A DNA stretch of 64,000 nucleotides from Pigmentiphaga sp. NML080357 (GTDB taxonomy: Bacteria; Pseudomonadota; Gammaproteobacteria; Burkholderiales; Burkholderiaceae_B). The stretch is taken from assembly GCF_002188465.1 (NCBI RefSeq), contig NZ_NINW01000024.1, forward strand, positions 289,768 through 353,767, written 5' to 3'. Below the pieces are notes generated by a model. That model saw only the letters and a program-made list of their open reading frames with translations, was not told where the DNA came from and searched no databases. A program made the translations under genes and the position numbers. Below are positions 8,098-16,491 of this stretch, in pieces (positions within the stretch are counted from its first letter, which is position 1; each line of letters opens with the position of its first letter).

Positions 8098-8831
8098 GCG
8101 GAAAGGTAGCCTACGTGACGGGCGGCATGGGCGGTATCGGCACCGTCATTTGCCAACGGCTGGCCAAGGCGGGATTCACCGTCGTGGCGGGCTGCGGGCC
8201 CAACCGGAATTTCCAGCAATGGCTGGACGAGCAAGCGGCGCTCGGATACGCCTTTCGCGCTTCGGTGGGCAACGTGGCGGACTGGGACTCGACGGTCGCG
8301 GCATTCGCCAAGGTGCGGGAAGAGGTCGGCCCGATCGACGTGCTGGTCAACAACGCGGGCATTACCCGCGACGGCCTGTTTCGCAAGATGACGCTGGACG
8401 ACTGGCGCGCCGTCATCGACACCAACCTCAACAGCCTGTTCAACGTCACCAAGCAGGTCATCGGCGACATGATCGAGCGCAAGTGGGGGCGCATCATCAA
8501 TATCAGTTCGGTCAACGGGCAGAAGGGGCAGTTCGGCCAGACCAACTATTCCACCGCCAAGGCCGGCATCCACGGATTCACGATGGCGCTGGCGCAGGAA
8601 GTCGCGTCCAAGGGGGTCACGGTCAACACGGTGTCGCCGGGCTACATCGGCACCGACATGGTCCGGGCGGTGCGTCCCGACGTGCTCCAGTCCATCGTCG
8701 ACAGCATTCCGGTCAAGCGCCTCGGAACGCCCGAGGAGATCGCCTCCATCATCGCCTGGCTTGCCTCCGACGATGCGGGATTCGCCACCGGCGCGGATTT
8801 TTCCCTCAACGGCGGCCTCCACATGGGGTAA
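8094..8831 (+). CDS. phaB: NADPH-dependent acetoacetyl-CoA reductase PhaB
   Basis: A 245-residue short-chain dehydrogenase. The Rossmann motif is TGGMGGIG (about residues 9-16), the NNAG motif is LVNNAGITRDGLFRKM, and the catalytic Ser/Tyr/Lys set lies in INISSVNGQKGQFGQTNYSTAKAG, which is diagnostic for PhaB rather than for FabG. It reduces acetoacetyl-CoA to (R)-3-hydroxybutyryl-CoA, the substrate of PhaC. A strong AAGGAGG stands 4 bases upstream of ATG 8094. Confidence 0.93.
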   Translation: MSGKVAYVTGGMGGIGTVICQRLAKAGFTVVAGCGPNRNFQQWLDEQAALGYAFRASVGNVADWDSTVAAFAKVREEVGPIDVLVNNAGITRDGLFRKMTLDDWRAVIDTNLNSLFNVTKQVIGDMIERKWGRIINISSVNGQKGQFGQTNYSTAKAGIHGFTMALAQEVASKGVTVNTVSPGYIGTDMVRAVRPDVLQSIVDSIPVKRLGTPEEIASIIAWLASDDAGFATGADFSLNGGLHMG

Positions 8832-8937
8832 GCCCGGATCCGGCCCGCAGCGTTTCTCGCCGGGTTGATCTACACTTGGCGGCTGGTGCGGTCGGCGGAC
8901 CGCGCCGGTTTCATACAACACAAAGTTGGGGGCAAGC

Positions 8938-9504
8938 ATGGCGCAGCAAGCCGGAGCCGGCAACGCGTTGCGGTTGATAAAAAAATATCCCAATCGCCGG
9001 TTATACGATACGCAGACCAGCACCTACATCACGCTGGCCGACGTCAAGCAGCTCGTGCTCGACAACGAGGCCTTCGAAGTGGTCGACGCCAAGTCCGGCG
9101 AGGACCTCACCCGCAGCATCCTGCTGCAGATCATCCTGGAAGAGGAAACGGCCGGCGCGCCCATGTTCACCTCCAACATGCTGGCCCAGATCATCCGTTT
9201 CTACGGGCACGCGATGCAGGGCATCATGGGCTCGTACCTGGAGAAGAACATCCAGGCGTTCATGGAAATCCAGAACAAGCTCGGCGAGCAGTCCAAGAGC
9301 CTGTACGGCGGCCAGTTCGGGCCCGAGGCCTGGGCGCAGTTCATGAACGTCCAGACGCCGATGATCCAGAGCATGATGAGCAACTACATCGAACAGAGCA
9401 AGAACCTGTTCGTGCAGATGCAGGACCAGATGCAGAGCCAGACCCGGTCGATGTTCACCTCCTTCCCGTTCGCGCCCACGTCCAAGGAGGACGAGCGCAA
9501 GTAG
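8938..9504 (+). CDS. phaR: PHB accumulation regulator PhaR
   Basis: A 188-residue protein with the PHB_acc_N DNA-binding domain (LIKKYPNRRLYDTQTSTYIT, residues about 13-32) and PHB_acc repeats (MLAQIIRFYGHAMQGIMGSY). In Cupriavidus and relatives PhaR represses phasin genes and leaves its operators when it binds nascent PHB granules. The C-terminal third is rich in Gln and Met and probably helical (SMMSNYIEQSKNLFVQMQDQ). ATG 8938 is preferred over an in-frame TTG at 8926. It lies 106 bp downstream of phaB in the same direction. Confidence 0.9.
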   Translation: MAQQAGAGNALRLIKKYPNRRLYDTQTSTYITLADVKQLVLDNEAFEVVDAKSGEDLTRSILLQIILEEETAGAPMFTSNMLAQIIRFYGHAMQGIMGSYLEKNIQAFMEIQNKLGEQSKSLYGGQFGPEAWAQFMNVQTPMIQSMMSNYIEQSKNLFVQMQDQMQSQTRSMFTSFPFAPTSKEDERK

Positions 9505-9621
9505 CGGCAGCCGCCGCTGGCGTTCCGGAACCCGGTAAAATCCCCGGATTCCGCAAAATTCCGGCCGGGGGCCATGCCCGCGGTACGCCCGATGTCTTCC
9601 AAGTCAGCTCGTCCAACGTTC

Positions 9622-9652
9622 GCCGCCCTGTCACGGGCGGCCGCCGCTTTTT
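9622..9652 (+). terminator. Possible intrinsic terminator after phaR
   Basis: GCCGCCC (9622-9628) and GGGCGGC (9635-9641) form a perfect 7 bp stem with a 6-base loop, and five T residues follow at 9648-9652 after a 6-base gap. It is well placed to end the pha transcript before rimO, but the T run is set back from the stem. Confidence 0.4.
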
Positions 9653-9722
9653 CCTGTAGCCGTCCGCTGGCGGCCTGTTCTTTCCTGGCGGCGATGCCGC
9701 GCGGGCACGGGAGGGCCGTCCA

Positions 9723-11078
9723 ATGAGCGCTCCGGCTCCGCGCGTGGCCTTCGCCAGCCTGGGCTGCCCCAAGGCGGCGTCCGACTCGGAACAGATCCTG
9801 ACCCAGCTTCGGGCCGAAGGCTACGAAACTTCCAGGTCCTACGAAGAAGCCGACCTGGTCATCGTCAATACCTGCGGCTTCATCGACGATGCCGTCAAGG
9901 AAAGCCTGGACACCATAGGCGAAGCCCTGCAAGCCAACGGCAAGGTCATCGTCACCGGCTGCCTGGGAGCGAAGAAGGAAGCCGACGGCGCCGGCGTGGT
10001 GCAGAAGATGCACCCCAAGGTCCTGGCCGTTACCGGACCGCATGCGACCCAGGAAGTCATGGACGCGGTGCACCTGCACCTGCCCAAGCCGCACGATCCG
10101 TTCAGCGACCTGGTGCCGCCGCAAGGCGTGCGGCTCACGCCCAAGCACTACGCCTACCTGAAGATCTCCGAGGGCTGCAACCATCGCTGCAGCTTCTGCA
10201 TCATCCCGTCGATGCGCGGCGACCTCGTCTCGCGTCCCATCCACGAGGTCATGCGAGAGGCCGAGAACCTGGTCAAGGCCGGTGTGAAGGAAATCCTCGT
10301 CATTTCCCAGGACACCAGCGCCTATGGCGTCGACGTGAAATACCGCACCGGCTTCGTCAACGGCCGCGCGGTGCGCACGCGGATGACCGAACTGGTGCGC
10401 GAGCTGTCCAGGCTCGGCGCCTGGGTACGGCTCCACTACGTGTACCCGTATCCGCACGTGGACGAGGTGCTGCCGCTGATGAACGAGGTGCATGAGAACG
10501 GTGGCCGCGTCCTGCCGTACCTGGACGTGCCTTTCCAGCACGCCAGCCCGCGCATCCTCAAGCTGATGAAGCGGCCGGCCTCGTCCGAGCGCAACCTGGA
10601 TCGCATCCGCGCGTGGCGCGAGATCTGCCCCGACCTGACCATCCGCAGCACCTTCATCGCGGGCTTCCCCGGCGAAACCGAGGCCGAGTTCGAGGAAATG
10701 CTGGACTTCCTGCGCGAGGCCGAGCTCGACCGGGTGGGATGCTTTGCCTATTCGCCCGTCGAAGGCGCCGCCGCCAACGAACTGCCCGATCCCGTGCCGG
10801 ACGAACTGCGGCAGGAGCGCCAGGCCCGCTTCATGCAGGTGCAGCAGGGCATCTCCCGCAAACGCCTCGCCCGCCGGGTAGGCAAGGTGCTCAAGTGCCT
10901 CGTCGACGAAGTCACGCCCGAAGGCGGCGTGGCCCGTTCCATGGCCGATGCGCCGGACATCGACGGCAAAGTCTACGTCGCCCCCGCCGACAAGCCCTGG
11001 AAGCGCTACAAGGTCGGCGACATCATCTCGGTGCGCATCGCCCGCTCCGACGATCACGATCTCTGGGGGAGTGTGTAG
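9723..11078 (+). CDS. rimO: Ribosomal protein uS12 methylthiotransferase RimO
   Basis: A 451-residue radical-SAM methylthiotransferase. The N-terminal UPF0004 domain begins [19 protein letters not shown] and has Cys residues in VNTCGFID and VTGCLG for the second Fe-S cluster. The radical-SAM triad is CNHRCSFC in [19 protein letters not shown], and a C-terminal TRAM domain begins near [13 protein letters not shown]. RimO converts Asp88 of uS12 (E. coli numbering) to 3-methylthio-Asp. The typical MiaB substitutions are absent. Its stop codon TAG (11076-11078) is directly abutted by a palindromic repeat element. Confidence 0.94.
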   Translation: MSAPAPRVAFASLGCPKAASDSEQILTQLRAEGYETSRSYEEADLVIVNTCGFIDDAVKESLDTIGEALQANGKVIVTGCLGAKKEADGAGVVQKMHPKVLAVTGPHATQEVMDAVHLHLPKPHDPFSDLVPPQGVRLTPKHYAYLKISEGCNHRCSFCIIPSMRGDLVSRPIHEVMREAENLVKAGVKEILVISQDTSAYGVDVKYRTGFVNGRAVRTRMTELVRELSRLGAWVRLHYVYPYPHVDEVLPLMNEVHENGGRVLPYLDVPFQHASPRILKLMKRPASSERNLDRIRAWREICPDLTIRSTFIAGFPGETEAEFEEMLDFLREAELDRVGCFAYSPVEGAAANELPDPVPDELRQERQARFMQVQQGISRKRLARRVGKVLKCLVDEVTPEGGVARSMADAPDIDGKVYVAPADKPWKRYKVGDIISVRIARSDDHDLWGSV

Positions 11079-11328
11079 CCCCCCCCCTACGCCCTGACGG
11101 GCGCCCCCCAGAGGGCGATGCAGGTGGACCGGCGGAGCCGGATCCACCGCATCCGGGGTCTAGTAGGAGTTTCTTGGGTTGTCGCGCCTGTGCTTCGCTG
11201 GCTGCCAGCGGTAGCAACAATGTGGCAATTGGAGAAAGCGGCACTAGACCCAGGGCGCCGCGGATCCGGCTTTGCCAGTCCGCCCGCATCGCCCCCTGGG
11301 GGGCGCGCGTCAGCGCGTAGGGGGGGGG
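11079..11328. repeat. Nested-palindrome intergenic element, full copy 1
   Basis: A 250 bp non-coding block that begins with nine C (11079-11087) and ends with nine G (11320-11328). The two ends form imperfect inverted arms of about 85 bp. Each arm contains, in order, the C run, a TACGC-x-CTGACG-x-GCG unit, a CCCCCCAG..GGGCGATGC unit, a GGACCGGC..GCCGGATCC hairpin and GGTCTAG near the inner end. The middle has a further small palindrome (CGCTGGC-T-GCCAGCG). The element exactly fills the space between the rimO stop and the convergent IclR-gene stop. A second full copy is at 54111-54353 and a half copy at 41782-41861. Confidence 0.85.
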
Positions 11329-11329
11329 C

Positions 11330-12097
11330 CTACCGTCTAGCCATGAGCAGCGGTGCGATCTCGCCGGCCAGGCGCTTCAGCGTGGGCGCGACGGTGGCGG
11401 CGAGATGTTCGTCGGTGAAGAGCGCGTCCGAGGCGCCGCAGGTCAGGACCAGGGTGCGGTTGCGGTCGGCCGGCTGCACCGGGACGCCGAGGGCGTTGAA
11501 ATTCTCCTGGGGGTAGCGCATGAACACCGCGCCGTGCCGCTCGTACTCGGCCAGCGCGGCTTGCAGGCGGCCCGGATCGCGGGCCGGCTCCCACATGCCT
11601 TCGGCTTGCAGCATCTGGACGATGCGGTCGCGTTCCGCGGCGTCCTGCGCGACCAGATAGGCGAGCCCCAGCGAGGAATCGGTCAGGCCCACGGTCGAGC
11701 CGATGTGCAGCATGACGCGCCGGACGTTGGCGGGCTCGCTGCGCTGGATGATCACCATCTTCGCGTCGTGCCGTTCCGCCAGCAGCACGGTGGTGCCCAG
11801 TGCATCGGCGGCGGTTTTCATCAATGGCGCGGCATATTGGTTGATCTCGGTCTGGGCCACTACGGCATAGCCCAGCAACAGGGCGGCGGCGCCTACGCGG
11901 AGTTTGTCGTTCGCCGTCGGCACGAGATAGCCGAGCGCGACCAGGGTTTTGCACAACCGCCATGCCGTGGGCTGCGGCAATCGGGTGAGCTTGGCGATTT
12001 CGGTCGTGCCCAGTTCCGCCCGGTCCGGCGTGAAGCACCGCAGGACTTGCAGGCCTCGGGCCAGTGCCGTGACGAAGAGGGGATCGGTTTCTTTCAT
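11330..12097 (-). CDS. IclR-family transcriptional regulator
   Basis: A 255-residue regulator. The N-terminal winged helix begins DPLFVTALARGLQVLRCF and includes TEIAKLTRLPQPTAWRLCKTL as the recognition region. The IclR effector domain follows (VTALGT-like TAADALGTTVLLAERHDAKM, then SSLGLAYLV). The start is ATG 12097; a GTG at 12118 in the same frame would add seven residues. The gene is divergent from the acyl-CoA dehydrogenase, with an AT-rich palindrome between them, and is the natural regulator of that catabolic cluster. Family members usually bind a small carboxylic or aromatic acid. Confidence 0.88.
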   Translation of the reverse strand: MKETDPLFVTALARGLQVLRCFTPDRAELGTTEIAKLTRLPQPTAWRLCKTLVALGYLVPTANDKLRVGAAALLLGYAVVAQTEINQYAAPLMKTAADALGTTVLLAERHDAKMVIIQRSEPANVRRVMLHIGSTVGLTDSSLGLAYLVAQDAAERDRIVQMLQAEGMWEPARDPGRLQAALAEYERHGAVFMRYPQENFNALGVPVQPADRNRTLVLTCGASDALFTDEHLAATVAPTLKRLAGEIAPLLMARR

Positions 12098-12151
12098 GGC
12101 GAAGAGGGGCCTTGACACCGGGGGGTGCCAATAGCCACAATGAATTCGTTT

Positions 12152-12170
12152 TATGAATTATATATTCATA
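12152..12170. promoter_or_regulatory. Candidate IclR operator
   Basis: TATGAAT-TATAT-ATTCATA is a perfect 7 bp inverted repeat in the divergent gap between the IclR gene and the acyl-CoA dehydrogenase. TGAATT occurs three times around it (12141, 12154, 12174). The strikingly AT-rich stretch stands out from the GC-rich surroundings and is likely to hold both promoters. Confidence 0.5.
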
Positions 12171-12189
12171 TAGTGAATTTTTGCAGCCC

Positions 12190-13332
12190 ATGAAGCAAGA
12201 TTGCACGCCAGAACTGGCGGAAATGCGCCCGGCCGTCCGGCGTTTCGTGACCGAACGGCTGGAGCCGCTTGCCCGCCAGATGGACCGGGAAGGCACGGTA
12301 CCGCCTTCGGCCTTGGCCGAGATGCGGGAACAAGGCTATCTGGGCATGCGCTTGCCGGCCGAGTACGGCGGTGGCGGGTTCGACCTGGCTACTTATTGCC
12401 TGGTCATGGAAGAGGTCGCGCGGTCGCACCGGGTCTTCACCGTAATGCTGGATTGCACGAGCGGATTGACGCCCATCGCCATCGCGCGGCATGGCACGCC
12501 GGCCCAGCGCGAAAAATACGTCGCCAAGCTGGCGAGCGGCGAATGGCTGGCCAGCTTCGCGCTGACCGAGCCTGAAGCCGGTTCCGATGCGGCGGCCCTG
12601 CGCACCACGGCCGAGAAAGTGGCCGGCGGCTGGCTGATACGCGGCCTGAAGCAATTCATCAGCGCGGCCCACCGCGCGCAAGTCGTCATGGTGCTGGCCG
12701 TGACCGATGCGGCCCGGCGCGCCCGGGGCGGCATCACGGCCTTCCTGGTCGATCAAGGCACGCCGGGCATGCGCGTGGAGCGGGTGGACAAGACGATAGG
12801 TTCCGATCCCATCGAGTTGGCCGAGATCCGCTTCGACGACTGCCTGGTGCCCGACGATGCGGTGCTGGGCACCGTCGGCGGTGGTTTCGGGATCGCGATG
12901 GGATCGCTGGCCAGCGGCCGGATGGGCGTGTCGGCGGCCTGCATAGGCGCGGCGGACCGCCTGCTCGAGGATGCCGTGGCCTATGCCAAGACGCGCGTCA
13001 CCTTCGGACAGCCGCTGGCCGAGCGCCAGGCGATCCAATGGATGCTCGCCGATTCGGCGACCGAACTCGCGCTTGCTCGTTCGCTCGCCTACGACACCAT
13101 GCGCCGCATCGATCGCGGCGAGGACGTGGAGACGGCTCCCAGCATGGTCAAGCTCTTCTGCTCGGAAATGGTGGGCCGGGTCGCGGACCGCACGGTGCAG
13201 ATCTTTGGCGGATCGGGGCTGATCCGGGGTGTGCCGGTCGAACGTTTCTATCGCGACGTGCGCCACTACCGGGTAGGCGAGGGCGCTTCCGAAATCCAGC
13301 GCATGCTGATTGCACGCGCTCTGCTGAAGTAG
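12190..13332 (+). CDS. Acyl-CoA dehydrogenase
   Basis: A 380-residue flavoprotein of the ACAD family. The N-terminal helical domain includes MREQGYLGMRLPAEYGGGGFD, the middle FAD-contacting strand is ASFALTEPEAGSDAAALRT, and the C-terminal motif RVGEGASEIQRMLIAR carries Glu in the usual catalytic position. It would introduce a double bond into a CoA thioester, passing electrons to ETF. It starts at ATG 12190; an in-frame TTG at 12181 is unlikely. First gene of the cluster, 10 bp before the MmgE/PrpD gene. Its substrate is not predictable; a branched or cyclic acyl-CoA is plausible given the neighbours. Confidence 0.88.
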   Translation: MKQDCTPELAEMRPAVRRFVTERLEPLARQMDREGTVPPSALAEMREQGYLGMRLPAEYGGGGFDLATYCLVMEEVARSHRVFTVMLDCTSGLTPIAIARHGTPAQREKYVAKLASGEWLASFALTEPEAGSDAAALRTTAEKVAGGWLIRGLKQFISAAHRAQVVMVLAVTDAARRARGGITAFLVDQGTPGMRVERVDKTIGSDPIELAEIRFDDCLVPDDAVLGTVGGGFGIAMGSLASGRMGVSAACIGAADRLLEDAVAYAKTRVTFGQPLAERQAIQWMLADSATELALARSLAYDTMRRIDRGEDVETAPSMVKLFCSEMVGRVADRTVQIFGGSGLIRGVPVERFYRDVRHYRVGEGASEIQRMLIARALLK

Positions 13333-13342
13333 GGGGCAGGCG

Positions 13343-14716
13343 ATGGAAGGGGAGCCAACCTCCGCACCGCCATTGGCGCGGCGCCTCGCGACCTTTGCCC
13401 TCGGCCTGCGCCGCGCGGACCTGTCGCCGGCACGGCGCGAAAAGCTTGCGCTGATCCTTGCGGATTTCATCGGTTGTGTCCTGGCCGGGTCGACGCTGCC
13501 CGAGGCCTCGAGCGCATGGGTGCTCGCGCAGCCGGGGCCGGTGCGGATTCCCGGGGTTGCCGAAGGCCTCACCGCCGAGTCGGCCGCGATCGCGATGGGC
13601 GCCATGGGGTCGCTGCTGCAACTGCACGACGGGTACGGCCATGGCGGCAATCATCCCTGCAACACGATCATTCCGGCGGTGTGGTGCATGCGCGGTGCAA
13701 GGCCGATGCAGGCGGTGCACATGGCCATCGCGGTCGGCTACGAAGTCGCGAATCGGTTGGCGGCCAGCGCGCACCCGGCGTTGACACTGGCCGGGCTGGC
13801 GCCGACCTCCTGCACCGGTGCCATCGGGGCCACTGCCGCGCTGGGCCGGTTGCTCGAGCTGGACGAGGACGCCCTCGCGCGCGCTTTGAGCAACGCCGCA
13901 TTCTCGTTCCCGGCCGCGGCTCTGCGCGGCCTGACGGAGCACGGCTCCGCGGTGCCGCTTCATGGCGGCCTGGCGGCCCGCTGCGCGATCGAGGCAGTGC
14001 GCATGGCATGCGCCGGATTGTCCGCGGGCGAACGCATCTTCGAGGACGGCGGCGACCCGGGCGTGCTGACGGTGCTGCGCAGCAGCGGCCTGGACGCGCC
14101 TGAAGCATGGCGCGGACAGACGCTGGACGGGGTGTATTTCAAGCCCATTCCCGCATGCCGCCACGCGCAGCCGGCCATCGACGCTATCGAGGCCATCTGG
14201 CGCGATGGGCCGCTCGCCGCCCGGGACATCGCCGGGGTCGATGTGCATACCTATCCGGTGGCGCTGCGGTTCGGGAAGGCGCCCCGGGCGGGGCACGAAC
14301 TGTATGACCGGCTGATGAGCGTCGTCTGGGCAGTGGCCAGCGCGCTGCGGCATGGGCGATACGATTTGTCGAACGTGCGTGCGCCCGCGGTGGATCCCGA
14401 GGTGGATGCGCTGTGCGCCCGCATCCGTCTTCACGTCGATGAAGACTACGCGGTCCTTTATCCGCGCTATCTGCCGGCCCGGGTCGAAGTCACGTTGCGC
14501 GACGGCGCGCGCCGCGCGGGCATATGCATGATGGAGTACGGCACGCCTTCGGAAGACGGGCCGTATTCGCCGCCTGGAACCAACGTGCCGCCCCTGGACC
14601 GGGGCGGTGTGGAACGCAAGTTCTTGGGCCTGGCCTGCGCCGCGCTGCCCGAGGCGCAAGCACGGGCGCTGTGGAACGGCATCTGGTCGGTGGAGGACCT
14701 TTCGCCGGGCGCGTGA
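13343..14716 (+). CDS. MmgE/PrpD family protein
   Basis: A 457-residue protein of the MmgE/PrpD family, which includes 2-methylcitrate dehydratase, cis-aconitate decarboxylase and iminodisuccinate epimerase. Family features are the early ADFIGCVLAGS segment, QLHDGYGHGGNHPCNTIIPAVW (conserved Asp/His region, about residues 93-114), HGGLAARCAIEAV and KPIPACRHAQPAIDAIEAI. These enzymes act on small dicarboxylates or tricarboxylates by hydration, dehydration or epimerisation. Here it is next to an acyl-CoA dehydrogenase and hydantoinase-type genes rather than prpB or prpC, so a role in propionate breakdown is unlikely. The exact reaction is unknown. Confidence 0.8.
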   Translation: MEGEPTSAPPLARRLATFALGLRRADLSPARREKLALILADFIGCVLAGSTLPEASSAWVLAQPGPVRIPGVAEGLTAESAAIAMGAMGSLLQLHDGYGHGGNHPCNTIIPAVWCMRGARPMQAVHMAIAVGYEVANRLAASAHPALTLAGLAPTSCTGAIGATAALGRLLELDEDALARALSNAAFSFPAAALRGLTEHGSAVPLHGGLAARCAIEAVRMACAGLSAGERIFEDGGDPGVLTVLRSSGLDAPEAWRGQTLDGVYFKPIPACRHAQPAIDAIEAIWRDGPLAARDIAGVDVHTYPVALRFGKAPRAGHELYDRLMSVVWAVASALRHGRYDLSNVRAPAVDPEVDALCARIRLHVDEDYAVLYPRYLPARVEVTLRDGARRAGICMMEYGTPSEDGPYSPPGTNVPPLDRGGVERKFLGLACAALPEAQARALWNGIWSVEDLSPGA

Positions 14717-14754
14717 GCATGCCGGGCGGAGCCGCGCGTTCCACTTTAATTGTC

Positions 14755-14786
14755 CTATTGACAGAACAATAGATCATCCATACAGT
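14755..14786 (+). promoter_or_regulatory. Sigma-70 promoter with overlapping operator before hyuB
   Basis: TTGACA (14758-14763), a 17 bp spacer and TACAGT (14781-14786) form a strong promoter. The -35 box lies inside the inverted repeat CTATTG-ACAGAA-CAATAG (14755-14772), a position where a bound protein would block RNA polymerase. It separates the hyu genes from the upstream acyl-CoA dehydrogenase/MmgE pair. Confidence 0.6.
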
Positions 14787-14820
14787 GCCCGAGAAGAATC
14801 CTGAATGAACGAGAGAGCGC

Positions 14821-16491
14821 ATGCCTGAAGCCGAGCTCGACCCGGTCACCCTGGCGGTCCTGAAGGGACGGCTGGAACAGATCGCCGACGAAATGGACGC
14901 CACGCTCTACCGCAGCGCGTTCAATCCCATCATCGCCGAGGCCCACGATGCCTGCCATGGGCTCTACGATGGCGCGACGGGCGACACGCTCGTGCAGGGC
15001 AAGTCCGGCCTGCCGGTGTTCGTCGGCGCCATGGCCTTCGCGGTGCGTGCCGCGGCGGCCGCTGCACAGCCGCTGGGCGGCATGCGCGAGGGCGAGGTCT
15101 GGTTGTTCAACGACCCCTATGACGGCGGCACGCACGCCAACGACTTCAAGCTCGTCAAGCCCTTTTTCCGCGACGGCCGCCTGGTCTGTTTCCTCGCCTC
15201 GGCTGCGCATTGGCACGACGTGGGCGGCAACGTCCCGGGCAACTACAATCCGGCCGCCACCGAATGCTGGCAGGAAGCGGTCCAGATCCCGCCGGTGCGC
15301 ATCGTGACGGAGGGGCAGGTGAATCCCGACGTGCTCGCCATCCTGCGCGCCAATACCCGCATGCCCGACAGCCTGTGGGGCGACCTGAACGGACAACTGG
15401 CGGCCCTGGACCTGGGCGATCGCCGCTTGCGCGAACTCTTCGATGCCTACGGCGAGGACCGTATCCTGGCCGCGATGCACGCGCTGCGCGCACGTGCGCG
15501 CAAGCTGATGCAGGCCCACATCGCCTCGCTGCCGGACGGCTGCTATTCATTCGAAGATTTCCTCGACAACGACGGCATACGGGACGAGATGCTGCGCATC
15601 GCCCTCGACATGACGGTAGAGGGCGAGCGGCTGGTGCTGGACTTCTCGCGCACGTCGGGCCAGTGCGCAGGGGCGGTCAACATATCGCGCGCCACCGCGG
15701 TGGCCGCCTGCTACGTGGCGCTCAAGCACCTGTTTCCCGACGTGCCGGCCAATGCCGGCGTGCTCGATGCCGTCGAGTTCGTGATGCCGGACGGACTCCT
15801 GATCACGGCCCAGCGGCCGCGGCCGGTCGGCGGCTATACCGAGACCATCCTGCGCATGATCGACGTGGTTTTCAGCGCCGCTGCGCTGGCCGATCCCTCG
15901 CGCGCCGTGGCCCAGGCCTACGGCACCATCAATGCGCTGTCCATCGCCGGGCTGCGCAGCGACGAAAAACGCCATGGACAGCGCTGGGTCATGTTCAGTT
16001 TCTTCGGGGGCGGCCATGGCGCCCACGCCGGCGGCGACGGCCTGAGCCACGGCAACGCCCCGATTTCCACGGCCACCATACCGCCTCTGGAGATCCTGGA
16101 AGCGGCTTATCCGGTTCGTTTCACGCAATGGGCCCTCAGGCCCGATTCCGGTGGGCCAGGCATGCATCGCGGCGGCCTGGGAGCCGTCTACGAGATCGAA
16201 CTGCTCGAGGAGAGCGCCCAGGCCTTCATTTTCGGCGAGCGCGGCAAATCGCCCCCCAAGGGGATCGCGGGCGGGGGCAATGGCGCGTTGAACCGGTTCA
16301 GCTATTGCGTGAACGGCCAATGGCATGTTCCGCCCATGGTCTCCAAGATGCTGGGCATCTCGCTTTCCCGGGGCGACCGGGTAAGGCTGGAGACGCCGGG
16401 AGGCGGCGGATATGGCGAGACCGCAGCGCGCAGCGCCGAAGCTCATGCGCGCGATCTCGCCATGGGCTACGTAACGGAGGACAAGCGGTGA
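14821..16491 (+). CDS. hyuB: Hydantoinase B / oxoprolinase family protein (HyuB-like)
   Basis: A 556-residue HyuB/N-methylhydantoinase-B-type subunit. Diagnostic segments are DPVTLAVLKGRLEQIADEMD at the N-terminus, GDTLVQGKSGLPVFVGAMAF, LFNDPYDGGTHANDFKLVKP and, near the end, ETPGGGGYGE. With HyuA it forms an ATP-dependent enzyme that opens a cyclic amide (hydantoin, 5-oxoproline) or carboxylates a ketone (acetone or acetophenone carboxylase). No small acetone-carboxylase gamma subunit is adjacent, which argues for the ring-opening type. Its stop overlaps the hyuA GTG start (GTGA). Confidence 0.88.
   Translation: MPEAELDPVTLAVLKGRLEQIADEMDATLYRSAFNPIIAEAHDACHGLYDGATGDTLVQGKSGLPVFVGAMAFAVRAAAAAAQPLGGMREGEVWLFNDPYDGGTHANDFKLVKPFFRDGRLVCFLASAAHWHDVGGNVPGNYNPAATECWQEAVQIPPVRIVTEGQVNPDVLAILRANTRMPDSLWGDLNGQLAALDLGDRRLRELFDAYGEDRILAAMHALRARARKLMQAHIASLPDGCYSFEDFLDNDGIRDEMLRIALDMTVEGERLVLDFSRTSGQCAGAVNISRATAVAACYVALKHLFPDVPANAGVLDAVEFVMPDGLLITAQRPRPVGGYTETILRMIDVVFSAAALADPSRAVAQAYGTINALSIAGLRSDEKRHGQRWVMFSFFGGGHGAHAGGDGLSHGNAPISTATIPPLEILEAAYPVRFTQWALRPDSGGPGMHRGGLGAVYEIELLEESAQAFIFGERGKSPPKGIAGGGNGALNRFSYCVNGQWHVPPMVSKMLGISLSRGDRVRLETPGGGGYGETAARSAEAHARDLAMGYVTEDKR

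Noticed and set aside
15210..16487. Upstream extension of the hyuA frame
   Set aside because: This part lies in another frame of hyuB, is Arg/Ala-rich and lacks similarity; the hyuA start at 16488 has a good ribosome site and overlap.
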